A stretch of 13,948 nucleotides of DNA from Milkweed yellows phytoplasma str. MW1. Lineage in GTDB: Bacteria > Bacillota_I > Bacilli_A > Acholeplasmatales > Acholeplasmataceae. The translations under genes and the position numbers were made by a program. The DNA lies in assembly GCF_000309485.1 (NCBI RefSeq), contig NZ_AKIL01000006.1:1-13948 (forward strand), written 5' to 3'. The notes under the pieces are model-generated. The model did no database searches and was not told the DNA's origin. It saw only the letters and a list, made by a program, of their open reading frames with translations. Below, piece by piece: positions 1 to 6,806 of this stretch (its first letter is position 1; the number at the start of each line of letters is the position of its first letter).

Positions 1-138
1 TACATATTTCAATTTAATTATACATTAATTATAAAATAAATAAAGAAAATAAAATTTATTTACTTTTCCTCTCTTTTTTTACGACAAAAATAGGTTAATG
101 ACGTGATATTTTTTTCACTTTTTAAAGAAGAAAAAAGG

Positions 139-180
139 AAATAATCTAGAAATAATCTTCTTTTTCAACTAAAATAATCT
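139..180. repeat. Three spaced copies of AAATAATCT
   Basis: AAATAATCT occurs at 139-147, 150-158 and 172-180, with starts 11 and 22 bp apart, so all copies fall on one helical face. They lie just beyond the stop codon of the repeat-protein gene. The rest of 1-189 shows no gene and no convincing terminator. Confidence 0.4.
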
Positions 181-189
181 TTTTTCATG

Positions 190-1002
190 TTAATGAATTT
201 TACTATCATAAAAATGATTAGTTTTTTTTCTTAAAAAATTTAAACAACATAATAAATTGTTTTTTCTTTCGGACTTCTGTCTGTCATAAATCACTTTTTG
301 TTTAAAATGTTGATAAAAATCAGTGATTTTTAGAATTTTTCCATCAGCATCGTATTCTATAAATCTTTGAAGATTATTCTTTAAACTTTGAGAATCGAAA
401 AAATATTTCCAAGAACGCATCAATTGTCCTTCTGAAGTGTATTCTAACACTTGAGAAAGTTGTTCGTTGTCCGGGTGATAAATCTTTTCTTGAATTAAAC
501 CTTCGTCCGGAAAATTAATTATTTTACCAATGGTTTTGCCTTGCAGAGAAAAAGTTTCCCCCTCGTATAAAACACCTTTTTTATTGTATTGTCGGATAAA
601 ATGTATCTGATCGCTATTTTGATAATTTTCTCTCACAGTTTTTAATTGTCCGTTAGGGTAAAAATTTTTATAAGAAAGAGAAAAAGTACCGTTTTGATGA
701 AATTTACTTTCTTGCAATAAGACGCCTTTTTGGTTATATTGAGCAAAAGTCAAATATGTTTCACCGTTGACGATTTCTGTTTTAATATTATTTTTTTTTC
801 TTTTTTCATCTGGAAAAAAATCTCCCTCTTCTTCTTGATAATGACGAACCTTTTTTACAGAAGACAGATTTTTAGAAACATTTTTACTATTTTTGGATGG
901 GAAAGGAAAATAAGTAATCATGAAAAAGAAAAACATACCCAAAAGAAATATTTTGGTTATTCGTTGAAAAAATAATTTGTTAAACATCAGGCTTGCATGC
1001 AT
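190..1002 (-). CDS. Membrane-anchored repeat protein of unknown function (YwqK/DUF2963-like repeats)
   Basis: I do not recognise a named orthologue. The 270-residue product has one strongly hydrophobic segment at about residues 17-34 and no visible A-x-A signal peptidase site, so an N-terminal anchor with the rest outside the cell is the likeliest topology (inference). A charged linker (about 50-75) leads to repeats with the core [Y/F]-x-x-x-G-x-L: YNQKGVL at 89, YPNGQL at 115, YNKKGVL at 139, FPDEGL at 164, YTSEGQL at 188 and YDADGKI at 217, spaced 24-29 residues. Such repeats resemble YwqK/MORN-like antitoxin-type repeats and the DUF2963 repeats known from phytoplasma proteins. A CC pair lies at 252-253. 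It follows plsC by 17 nt and is probably the last gene of that operon. The AGAAAG before the start is too close for an ideal Shine-Dalgarno site; an ATG at 987 (residue 6) is an alternative start. Confidence 0.7.
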   Translation of the reverse strand: MHASLMFNKLFFQRITKIFLLGMFFFFMITYFPFPSKNSKNVSKNLSSVKKVRHYQEEEGDFFPDEKRKKNNIKTEIVNGETYLTFAQYNQKGVLLQESKFHQNGTFSLSYKNFYPNGQLKTVRENYQNSDQIHFIRQYNKKGVLYEGETFSLQGKTIGKIINFPDEGLIQEKIYHPDNEQLSQVLEYTSEGQLMRSWKYFFDSQSLKNNLQRFIEYDADGKILKITDFYQHFKQKVIYDRQKSERKNNLLCCLNFLRKKTNHFYDSKIH

Positions 1003-1019
1003 ACTTTCTGTTTTGTTTT

Positions 1020-1811
1020 TTATAAAGCTGAATTAATAATATCAGCTACTTCTTGACCTATTTGTTTTGTATTTTTGCCTTTATAATCTTCATATTTAAT
1101 ATGAGGGTGAATAATTACATCGACTTTTTTTCTTTTGAACCAAAATCTCTTTCTCATTTTATAAGCCCCTTTGAGAGTGATAGGAAGAATGTTTGCTTCG
1201 CCTTTAACAGCTATTTTATAAGCTCCATCTAAAGTGTTGATGATTTTATCGTTTTTTTTGTTAACAATACCGCCTTCAGGAAAAATAAGCATAGCCAGTT
1301 CTTGTTTCACATTTTCAATCGCTTGGTTTAAGTTTTGCGCTGTTGCGCGAGGATTGTCTCTGACTATTTTTAAACAATGAATAGAATTAAAATAATAACT
1401 TAAAAACCAGCCCCAACGACCTTTATACAAATCATCTTTAGGCGAGAAAGACATAGTTCTATCAACCGCACAAGCGATGATAAAAGGATCAAAATTAGTT
1501 TTATGATTAGAATAAATTACTAAATTCCCTTTATAAGGTATTAATTCTTGGTTATAAACTGTTACTTTAATGCGGAAAAATCTAAGAATTAATTTAGAGA
1601 TGTTAGCGACAACTTTCTGTTGAAAAGAGTTGTTAATTTTTAACCTTCTGTTGATAAACATCATGATAAAAAGCATCAATAAAACCATAATCCAAGATAA
1701 GGCTAAACTAGCGAAAAAACTTAAAAAATAACCTTCTATACCACATTTACAATACACAATAAAGGAAATATAAAAAGTTAAAAAAGATGTGATGAAAAAT
1801 AAAGTAAACAT
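1020..1811 (-). CDS. plsC: 1-acyl-sn-glycerol-3-phosphate acyltransferase
   Basis: PlsC transfers an acyl chain to lysophosphatidic acid to give phosphatidic acid, the precursor of membrane phospholipids. In the 263-residue product two hydrophobic segments (about 3-20 and 28-53) precede the catalytic domain. The NHx4D block is present as NHKTNFD at 102-108 (H103, D108). The glycerol-phosphate-binding block is FPEGG at 177-181, a variant of FPEGT, and the ILPITLKGAY block lies at 208-217. Length and order fit the family. The ATG shares one base with the dfrA stop (TAATG), and an excellent AAAAAGGAGG lies inside the end of dfrA, so translation is probably coupled. Lysophospholipid specificity is inferred from the family. 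Confidence 0.92.
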   Translation of the reverse strand: MFTLFFITSFLTFYISFIVYCKCGIEGYFLSFFASLALSWIMVLLMLFIMMFINRRLKINNSFQQKVVANISKLILRFFRIKVTVYNQELIPYKGNLVIYSNHKTNFDPFIIACAVDRTMSFSPKDDLYKGRWGWFLSYYFNSIHCLKIVRDNPRATAQNLNQAIENVKQELAMLIFPEGGIVNKKNDKIINTLDGAYKIAVKGEANILPITLKGAYKMRKRFWFKRKKVDVIIHPHIKYEDYKGKNTKQIGQEVADIINSAL

Positions 1812-2302
1812 TATTTAACTTTGCCTCCTTTTTGATAAGTAGCAAAAATCAATTCTTCTTGGATATCTTTTTCTATGAGTTGGTATTGGGTCAAGTCTAC
1901 GTAAGGAAAAAAAGAATCCCCTTGATACCTTTTTAAGATATGAGTGATATATAAAACATCAGCATAAGGCAAGGATTGAGTATAAATTTGGCTTCCACCT
2001 ATAATAAAAATATTTTCTTCCGAATTTTGATACTTTTTTAAAAAAGCGATTAAATCGTTAACAATAATTCCGTCTGATAAATTGCCTTGTTGAGAATTGC
2101 TAGCGATATAAGCAGTATCAAAAGGTAAAGGTTTATTGCGGTAATATTGTTTTAAAGAAAGATATGTATTCCACCCCATTAAAACATTTTTTTGGAAAGT
2201 TTTTTTTTTAAAAAAAACCAGATCTTTAGGATAATGCCAAGGTAAATTATTTTTATTTCCAATTAAAAAATTAGAATCCAAGGCGGTAATCAAACTAATC
2301 AT
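1811..2302 (-). CDS. folA: Dihydrofolate reductase
   Basis: The enzyme reduces dihydrofolate to tetrahydrofolate with NADPH, regenerating the cofactor oxidised by the thymidylate synthase encoded just upstream. The 163-residue length is typical. Visible blocks are [22 protein letters not shown] (residues 14-35, quoted around the active-site acidic residue D27), the substrate-binding PLP at 58-60, IFIIGG at 98-103 and GDSFFP at 128-133. The usual MGRxT cofactor motif reads MGWNT at 42-46, so the basic residue that normally contacts the NADPH 2'-phosphate is tryptophan here. The start overlaps the thyA stop as ATGA, and the stop overlaps plsC as TAATG. Also called dfrA. Assignment is firm; the cofactor consequence is inference. 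Confidence 0.95.
   Translation of the reverse strand: MISLITALDSNFLIGNKNNLPWHYPKDLVFFKKKTFQKNVLMGWNTYLSLKQYYRNKPLPFDTAYIASNSQQGNLSDGIIVNDLIAFLKKYQNSEENIFIIGGSQIYTQSLPYADVLYITHILKRYQGDSFFPYVDLTQYQLIEKDIQEELIFATYQKGGKVK
1824..1833 (-). promoter_or_regulatory. Strong Shine-Dalgarno site for plsC
   Basis: AAAAAGGAGG on the minus strand lies 12 nt before the plsC ATG at 1811, inside the last codons of dfrA. It supports that ATG and independent initiation of plsC on the operon mRNA. Confidence 0.75.
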
Positions 2303-3165
2303 ACTGCTACTTCTCCTTTTAAAGATGGATGATAATGATAATTTTCTAATTTAAAATCTTCAAAGCAGAAATCTTCAATGTGTTTTATTTGCAGGTTTAA
2401 AAGCATTTGAGGTAGTTTTTTTGGTATACGCTTTCTTTGAATATTGATTTGTTCCAAATGGTTGTGGTAAATATGTGCGTCACCTAAAGTATGAATAAAT
2501 TCATCAGCTTCTAAACCGGTTACTTGCGCCACCATCATTAATAACAAAGAATATGAAGCGATATTAAAAGGGATGCCTAAAAAAACATCGCCACTACGTT
2601 GAAACAATTGTAAAGAAATTTTGCCTTTATTGACATAAAACTGCATTAAGACGTGACAAGGAGGCAAAACCATTTCATCTACCAAAGGCGGATTCCAAGC
2701 TGAAACAATTAAACGACGTGAATTCGGGTTTTTTTTGATTTCTTGAATGGTTTTTTGCAATTGATCTACTCCAGCAAAATCACGCCATTGTTTTCCATAA
2801 ACAGGCCCTAAATCCCCATGTTTTTTTGCAAATTGAACATCTTTTTTAATTTTATCAATAAATTCTTTCTGACTTTCGCCTTGAAAATCTGGAGATTGAC
2901 AAAATTTTTGATAAGGCCATTCATTCCAAATATTAACATTATTCAGCGCTAAGTAACGGATGTTAGTATCTCCTTTGATAAACCATAATAATTCATGAAT
3001 AATAGAACTGAAATGAACTTTTTTAGTGGTAACCAAAGGAAAACCTTCCTCTAATTTAAAACGCATTTGATAACCAAAAATACTTTGAGTAACGAATTTA
3101 GTGCGATTTTCGCGCACTTCTCCTTTTTCTAAGATAAAATTGCATAATTCTAAATATTGTTTCAT
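2299..3165 (-). CDS. thyA: Thymidylate synthase
   Basis: ThyA methylates dUMP to dTMP with methylenetetrahydrofolate and releases dihydrofolate. The 288-residue protein shows R22 near the N-terminus, FPLVTTKK (42-49), the [12 protein letters not shown] block (57-68), [11 protein letters not shown] (120-130), SRR (149-151), LPPCH with the catalytic C170, the [12 protein letters not shown] block (190-201), GDAHIYHNH (228-236) and the family C-terminus ending in VAV. It is about 24 residues longer than the E. coli enzyme because of a small insert after residue 85, where larger Gram-positive ThyA proteins also have extra sequence. The gene ends in TGA within the ATGA overlap with folA, which shows TGA is a stop in this organism. 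An AAAAAAGG about 13 nt before the ATG is a weak ribosome binding site. Confidence 0.97.
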   Translation of the reverse strand: MKQYLELCNFILEKGEVRENRTKFVTQSIFGYQMRFKLEEGFPLVTTKKVHFSSIIHELLWFIKGDTNIRYLALNNVNIWNEWPYQKFCQSPDFQGESQKEFIDKIKKDVQFAKKHGDLGPVYGKQWRDFAGVDQLQKTIQEIKKNPNSRRLIVSAWNPPLVDEMVLPPCHVLMQFYVNKGKISLQLFQRSGDVFLGIPFNIASYSLLLMMVAQVTGLEADEFIHTLGDAHIYHNHLEQINIQRKRIPKKLPQMLLNLQIKHIEDFCFEDFKLENYHYHPSLKGEVAV

Positions 3166-3248
3166 ATGAATAAAATTACCTTTTTTATTTTGAGAAGTAT
3201 TTTTTTAATATTAAAAAAATTAAATTTTTGGAAATGTATTATTTTTGT

Positions 3249-3300
3249 AATCTTTTAAAGAAAAGATTTAATCTGATTAAACCTTTTATTTAAAAGTTTT
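3249..3300 (-). repeat. Cluster of inverted repeats in the thyA leader
   Basis: Three adjacent or overlapping elements lie between tRNA-Ser and thyA. The first is a perfect 8-bp stem, 3249-3256 with 3261-3268, loop AAAG. The second is the palindrome TTTAATC-T-GATTAAA at 3267-3281, which shares bases with the first. The third is a bulged 8-bp stem at about 3279-3299. None has a U-run suiting a minus-strand terminator. They could be leader RNA structure or operators for the thyA operon, or chance folding of A/T-only DNA. Confidence 0.4.
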
Positions 3301-3376
3301 TGTGTTATAAAGTGATAAAAAAAATTAAAAAATAATCAAGAGATATTTTTTAACATTAAAAAAATATTTATTAATT

Positions 3377-3465
3377 TGGCGGAGGAGAAGGGATTCGAAC
3401 CCTCGCATCTTTTCAGATCTACGCGCTTTCCAAGCGAGCCTCTTAAACCACTTGAGTACCCCTCC
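3377..3465 (-). tRNA. tRNA-Ser (anticodon GGA)
   Basis: Read on the minus strand this is an 89-nt class II tRNA. The 7-bp acceptor stem starts GGAGGGG and pairs with CTCCTCC with one G-U pair, followed by discriminator G and an encoded CCA. The D arm (CTC/GAG), the loop TTGGAAA with anticodon GGA (complement at 3429-3431), a long variable arm (ATCT/AGAT) and the T arm with TTCGAAT identify it as serine-type, reading UCC/UCU. Anticodon-stem pair 28-42 is a T-C mismatch; the other four pairs are canonical. It lies 62 nt after the ackA stop and I see no convincing promoter of its own, so it may be processed from an ackA transcript. Confidence 0.95.
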
Positions 3466-3470
3466 GATAA

Positions 3471-3513
3471 TTTTTACCACTTCAACATTTAAGCAAAGTA
3501 AAAGCGGTAAAAA
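3471..3513 (-). other. Hairpin between ackA and tRNA-Ser
   Basis: Arms 3471-3482 and 3502-3513 form a 12-bp stem with a 19-nt loop. In minus-strand RNA all 12 positions pair if one G-U is allowed; on the plus strand that position would be an A-C mismatch. The structure therefore fits a minus-strand transcript. Its 3' edge is only 5 nt from the mature tRNA 5' end and it has no U-tail, so a processing signal is as plausible as an imperfect ackA terminator. Confidence 0.5.
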
Positions 3514-3527
3514 GGTTTTAAAAAAGA

Positions 3528-4715
3528 TTAGTTTTTTTGTTTTAAAGCTACAACATCTCGAGCTATAGCTATTTCTTCGTTAGTAGGGATAACCATTACT
3601 TTAACTGAAGATTCAGGCATAGAAATGACTCTTTCTCCTGGCAGATGTTGATCGTTTAAATCTTGGTCTAAATAAATATTTAAAACTTCTAAACGTTGAA
3701 CAACTTCTCTGCGGAAGAAAGAAGAATTTTCCCCTATTCCAGCTGTAAAAATTAAAGCATCAGCGCCTTTCAGTAAAACATAATAACTAGCGATATAATC
3801 AACAACTCTTTTGATTTGAATCTCAAAAGCTAATAAAGCTCTTTTATTATTTTTTTGAATCATGTTTTCTAAATCGCGTCCGTCATTAGAAATTCCTGAA
3901 ACGCCTAATAAACCGGATTTTTTATTTAATTCATTAATCACTTCTTTAGCTGTTTTATTTTCTTTATCAGCGATAAAAGTGACAATATTAGGATCTACAT
4001 TGCCGCTACGTGTTCCCATCGGCACACCTTCTAAAGGAGTGAAACCCATGGAAGTATCGACGGATTTGCCATTTTCAATAGCAGTTAAAGAAACGCCGTT
4101 ACCAGCATGACAAACGATTAATTTTAAGTTAGGTTTTTGGAAAATTTCTTGTGCTTTTTGGGAGATATATTGATAAGAGATGCCGTGAAAACCGTATTTT
4201 CTAATTTTATATTTTTGATACCATTCATAAGGCGTTGCATATAAAAAATTTTGTTCTTGCATAGTTTGATGGAAATTAGTGTCAAACACGCCTACTTGTA
4301 AAGTTTGTGGCAAAACTTTTTTAAAGACTTTAATGCTTAAAAGGTTAGCAGGATTATGAAGAGGAGCTAAATTGTTTAAACTTTCAACTTGTTTAATGTT
4401 TTCCTCTGTTAAAACAACAGAATTTTTAAAATATTCTCCACCTTGAACAATTCTGTGGCCTACTCCATCAATTTCATCTAGCGTTTTGATAAAGTTTTTT
4501 TCAATTAAATAATCTAACAACATTTCTACCGCTTGTTTGTGGTCCGAAATAGTAACAATTTGTTCTTGCTTGTGTCCTGGAGTTTTAATTTTAAAAATAG
4601 TATTCATATTGCCTATTCTTTCAAATAAACCGTCACAAAGAACTTCTTCATTTTTCATATTTAATAATTGAAATTTTAAAGAAGAACTACCTGCATTAAC
4701 AGACATGATTTTCAT
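3528..4715 (-). CDS. ackA: Acetate kinase
   Basis: AckA converts acetyl phosphate and ADP into acetate and ATP. The 395-residue length is typical. The N-terminal ATPase-fold signature contains NAGSSSLKF (7-15). Expected active-site positions are filled: R88 in GHRIVQGG, D145 in VFDTNFH, H177 in YGFHGIS and R236 in MGTRSG. The FTAGIGENS and NEEIAIARD blocks near the C-terminus are also present. A clear AAAAAGGAG ends 11 nt before the ATG, and a candidate TTGACG-17-TATGTT promoter lies just upstream. The gene follows the 2-hydroxycarboxylate transporter gene but has its own promoter region and is separated from it by a terminator. This fits ATP formation from imported malate through pyruvate and acetyl-CoA, a route proposed for phytoplasmas. 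Confidence 0.97.
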   Translation of the reverse strand: MKIMSVNAGSSSLKFQLLNMKNEEVLCDGLFERIGNMNTIFKIKTPGHKQEQIVTISDHKQAVEMLLDYLIEKNFIKTLDEIDGVGHRIVQGGEYFKNSVVLTEENIKQVESLNNLAPLHNPANLLSIKVFKKVLPQTLQVGVFDTNFHQTMQEQNFLYATPYEWYQKYKIRKYGFHGISYQYISQKAQEIFQKPNLKLIVCHAGNGVSLTAIENGKSVDTSMGFTPLEGVPMGTRSGNVDPNIVTFIADKENKTAKEVINELNKKSGLLGVSGISNDGRDLENMIQKNNKRALLAFEIQIKRVVDYIASYYVLLKGADALIFTAGIGENSSFFRREVVQRLEVLNIYLDQDLNDQHLPGERVISMPESSVKVMVIPTNEEIAIARDVVALKQKN

Positions 4716-4747
4716 AATATATTTTTCTCCTTTTTATATTTTTTTCT

Positions 4748-4776
4748 AACATATTAGTTGGAAATATTTTCGTCAA
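4748..4776 (-). promoter_or_regulatory. Candidate sigma-70 promoter of ackA
   Basis: On the minus strand TTGACG (-35, 4776-4771) is followed by a 17-nt spacer and TATGTT (-10, 4753-4748). A transcript would start near 4741, giving a leader of about 26 nt that contains the Shine-Dalgarno site at 4727-4735. Box match, spacing and position all fit, although A/T-rich DNA gives many chance -10 boxes. Confidence 0.55.
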
Positions 4777-5055
4777 AAACTTTTTTAATTGTATTCAAAT
4801 TATAATTAAATTAAGCAACCTTTTTTATTTTAACATATAAAAAATATTAAAAATGTATTTTTGAAACAAAATTAATCTTTTATTTCCTTAAAATATCTAT
4901 TATTGAATTGCTTTGGAACAATAAAAACATTTATGTTGCGCAGCGAAAAACTAAAAATAAAATAGATGGATAATTGTTAAATTTATTTTTTATCCCATTA
5001 AATGTCTTTTAGAATCAATGATTATAGTTTATCTTTCGCCTTAGAGCGATTATCG
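4777..5055. other. Intergenic stretch without a recognised gene
   Basis: Together with the ackA leader and the transporter terminator, this makes a gap of about 415 bases between ackA and the next gene. I see no convincing ORF or RNA gene. A TATAAT on the minus strand at 4804-4799 has no matching -35 box. The stretch at 4930-4950 (TTGCGCAGCG) is less A/T-rich than its surroundings but forms no clear structure. Confidence 0.4.
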
Positions 5056-5108
5056 TTAAAAAAAAGAAAAAAACTAAACTGTTGTGACAAATAAAACAGT
5101 TTAGTTTT
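5056..5108 (-). terminator. Rho-independent terminator after the 2-hydroxycarboxylate transporter
   Basis: A perfect 14-bp inverted repeat (5070-5083 with 5095-5108, 11-nt loop) is followed on the minus strand by TTTTTCTTTTTTTT. It starts 22 nt after the transporter stop codon and is the clearest terminator in the window. Confidence 0.88.
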
Positions 5109-5130
5109 GGGATTTTTAAAAATTAATCGA

Positions 5131-6660
5131 CTATAAAATAGATATTGTATAAAAAACAGGATAAAAGATGCTAGCGATAACAACCACTAAATCTCCACCA
5201 ATACGAGTAGAAATTTGCGCATAAGGCATCAATTCGAAGGAATCTGATGCTTCTAAAATAGCTAAATTACCTACCCCGCCAATACTGTTAGCACAAAGAC
5301 CGCCAGCAATAGAAGCTTGTACCGGATAATAACCCATTTTGTTTCCGACAATAGCAGACGTTAATGCGGTTGTTAATACAGCTAAAACAGAAACAATGAA
5401 AAAGTTAATATTACTTACGTTTTTTATCAATGCGTTAATATCTATCGTTACCCCGATAACGACCAAAATAGAGGAAGATAAGTTATTAGTCACTAATTTA
5501 GACGCTTGTTCGATGCTTTTAACGAAACAATCAGAAATAATGTCAAACGCTTTGAAAACTAAAACTAAAACCACTAAGAAAATAATAGTTGGTGGAATGA
5601 AATTTTCAACACTTGGCATTAAACATACAAGCAAAGAACGGATTAAAACACTTAAAGCGTATAAAGCGAAAATAGCTACAAAACCAGTTTTGATTTGTTC
5701 AAAAGTAATTTTGTTTTCTTCTTTTTTAACTTCTGCCGGATTTGCTTTTGCATTAGAAACAACAGCAGGCAAAACTTCTTTTTCTAACGAACCAGTTGGG
5801 CTGTTGAATTTACTTTTACCAAATATTTTTTTAATTAATCCACTAAAAATAACACTTACTATACCGCCAACCAATAAAGCAGTTATTATGTGCGCCGTAA
5901 ACAATGCTTGAACAGTCGTTCCATCGACACCGCCTACACTCTCTTTTCCTTGTCTTTGGGAAAAAATAGTGGATAGAGGAATGATGCCGCAAGTCAGACC
6001 TCCGCTTGCAATAGGGACGAAAATATAAAATAAAGCATTTAAAGCACCGTTTTTGTCTTGCCCACTACCACCAAGACCATCAATACCACCTATAGGGTTT
6101 AAAAACCAACCGGCTATACCGACAAATGTAGCTGAAACAATTAAAGAAATAACTACTAAAGATAAAAATTTAAGACCATTTCTTTTCAACATTTCTTTGT
6201 CAATTCCTAAAAGGCTCCCAACCACTAAAGAAGCAACAAACATTTCAGAAAAACCGATAGTACCGTTAAAGATTTTTATATTATCTCTAAAAGCTTGTTG
6301 AAACAAATTGAATCGGAATTTATCGTTTAAAAATGTGCAATTATAATTGAAAATAAAAGCAGGCACTAATAAGCTTAAAATAGCTCCACCGCCAATATCT
6401 TTTAAAATAGGAGTTTTTTTACCTATTACTTTAAACAATTCAGCTACAACCATAGCAACCAATAAAACACCAATTAAATTGTGCCATTTTATTACGCCTT
6501 TGTCAACTGTGTCAACCTTTTCCACGCTAAAAGAAAAACCTAAATAAGCTATGGAAATAGCTAAAATGATTAAAATTAAATAAATAGGGAAACCTAAAAT
6601 AGTTATTGGTTTTTTAGAACTTGGAGACGAAATATTTTTTTCAGAATTTTGTGTTTGCAT
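5131..6660 (-). CDS. 2-hydroxycarboxylate:cation transporter (malate/citrate type, 2HCT family)
   Basis: This polytopic membrane protein should import malate, citrate or a similar 2-hydroxycarboxylate with Na+ or H+. The 509-residue product has hydrophobic segments at about 20-41, 62-80, 90-104, 139-152, 165-187 and 252-274, a polar cytosolic-looking loop at about 277-322, then more segments to the C-terminus. The family's two related re-entrant-loop regions are visible: ASGGLTCGIIPLS at 218-230 in the first half, and GGVG (461-464) followed by ELMPYAQISTRIGG ending at 489 in the second half. The latter carries R486, typical of CitS-like proteins. Phytoplasma homologues are often labelled MleP or CitS. 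Exact substrate and coupling ion cannot be read from sequence. The ATG has only a weak AGAAAG-type ribosome site. It ends with a strong terminator, so it is probably a single-gene unit. Confidence 0.93.
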   Translation of the reverse strand: MQTQNSEKNISSPSSKKPITILGFPIYLILIILAISIAYLGFSFSVEKVDTVDKGVIKWHNLIGVLLVAMVVAELFKVIGKKTPILKDIGGGAILSLLVPAFIFNYNCTFLNDKFRFNLFQQAFRDNIKIFNGTIGFSEMFVASLVVGSLLGIDKEMLKRNGLKFLSLVVISLIVSATFVGIAGWFLNPIGGIDGLGGSGQDKNGALNALFYIFVPIASGGLTCGIIPLSTIFSQRQGKESVGGVDGTTVQALFTAHIITALLVGGIVSVIFSGLIKKIFGKSKFNSPTGSLEKEVLPAVVSNAKANPAEVKKEENKITFEQIKTGFVAIFALYALSVLIRSLLVCLMPSVENFIPPTIIFLVVLVLVFKAFDIISDCFVKSIEQASKLVTNNLSSSILVVIGVTIDINALIKNVSNINFFIVSVLAVLTTALTSAIVGNKMGYYPVQASIAGGLCANSIGGVGNLAILEASDSFELMPYAQISTRIGGDLVVVIASIFYPVFYTISIL

Positions 6661-6711
6661 TAATATTTTCTATTCTTCTTTCTTAAATTTTTTTATCATT
6701 ATTTTTTATAT

Positions 6712-6771
6712 TTAATGACTAAAATATTTCAACTTTTTTAGTTGTTTCTAATTAAGACTAAAAATATTTTT
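6712..6771 (-). repeat. Imperfect direct repeats upstream of the transporter gene
   Basis: TTAATGACTAAAATATTT (6712-6729) and TTAAGACTAAAAATATTT (6752-6769) differ mainly by single-base gaps, with their GACTA cores 39 nt apart. A short CAACT/AGTTG inverted repeat lies between them. The position, 50-110 nt before the transporter start, would suit a regulator binding site, but low sequence complexity makes chance similarity possible. Confidence 0.35.
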
Positions 6772-6806
6772 AATAATCGTTATTTATAACTATTATTAAA
6801 CGATTA
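6771..6806 (-). terminator. Weak candidate terminator after the DJ-1-like gene
   Basis: An 8-bp stem (6774-6781 with 6799-6806, 17-nt loop) overlaps the last codons of the DJ-1-like gene. It is followed on the minus strand by a mixed A/T tract. The long loop and imperfect U-tail make this weak. Confidence 0.3.

Noticed and set aside
124..163. Stem AAAGAAGA/TCTTCTTT as terminator of the repeat-protein gene
   Set aside because: The loop is 24 nt and the minus-strand tail after it is A-rich, not U-rich.
730..975. Plus-strand open frame opposite the repeat-protein gene
   Set aside because: No ribosome site, low-complexity hydrophobic product, and entirely antisense to a better-supported gene.
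3342..3368. A/T-only hairpin (ATATTTTTTAA... TTAAAAAAATAT) as tRNA terminator
   Set aside because: The stem has no G-C pair and no distinct U-tail; chance folding in A/T DNA is likely.
3862..4110. Plus-strand open frame inside ackA
   Set aside because: Antisense shadow of the highly conserved MGTRSG/GISNDGRD region of acetate kinase.
5339..5911. 190-residue plus-strand open frame
   Set aside because: It lies fully antisense to the 2HCT transporter gene, has no recognisable domain, and its composition mirrors the transporter codons.
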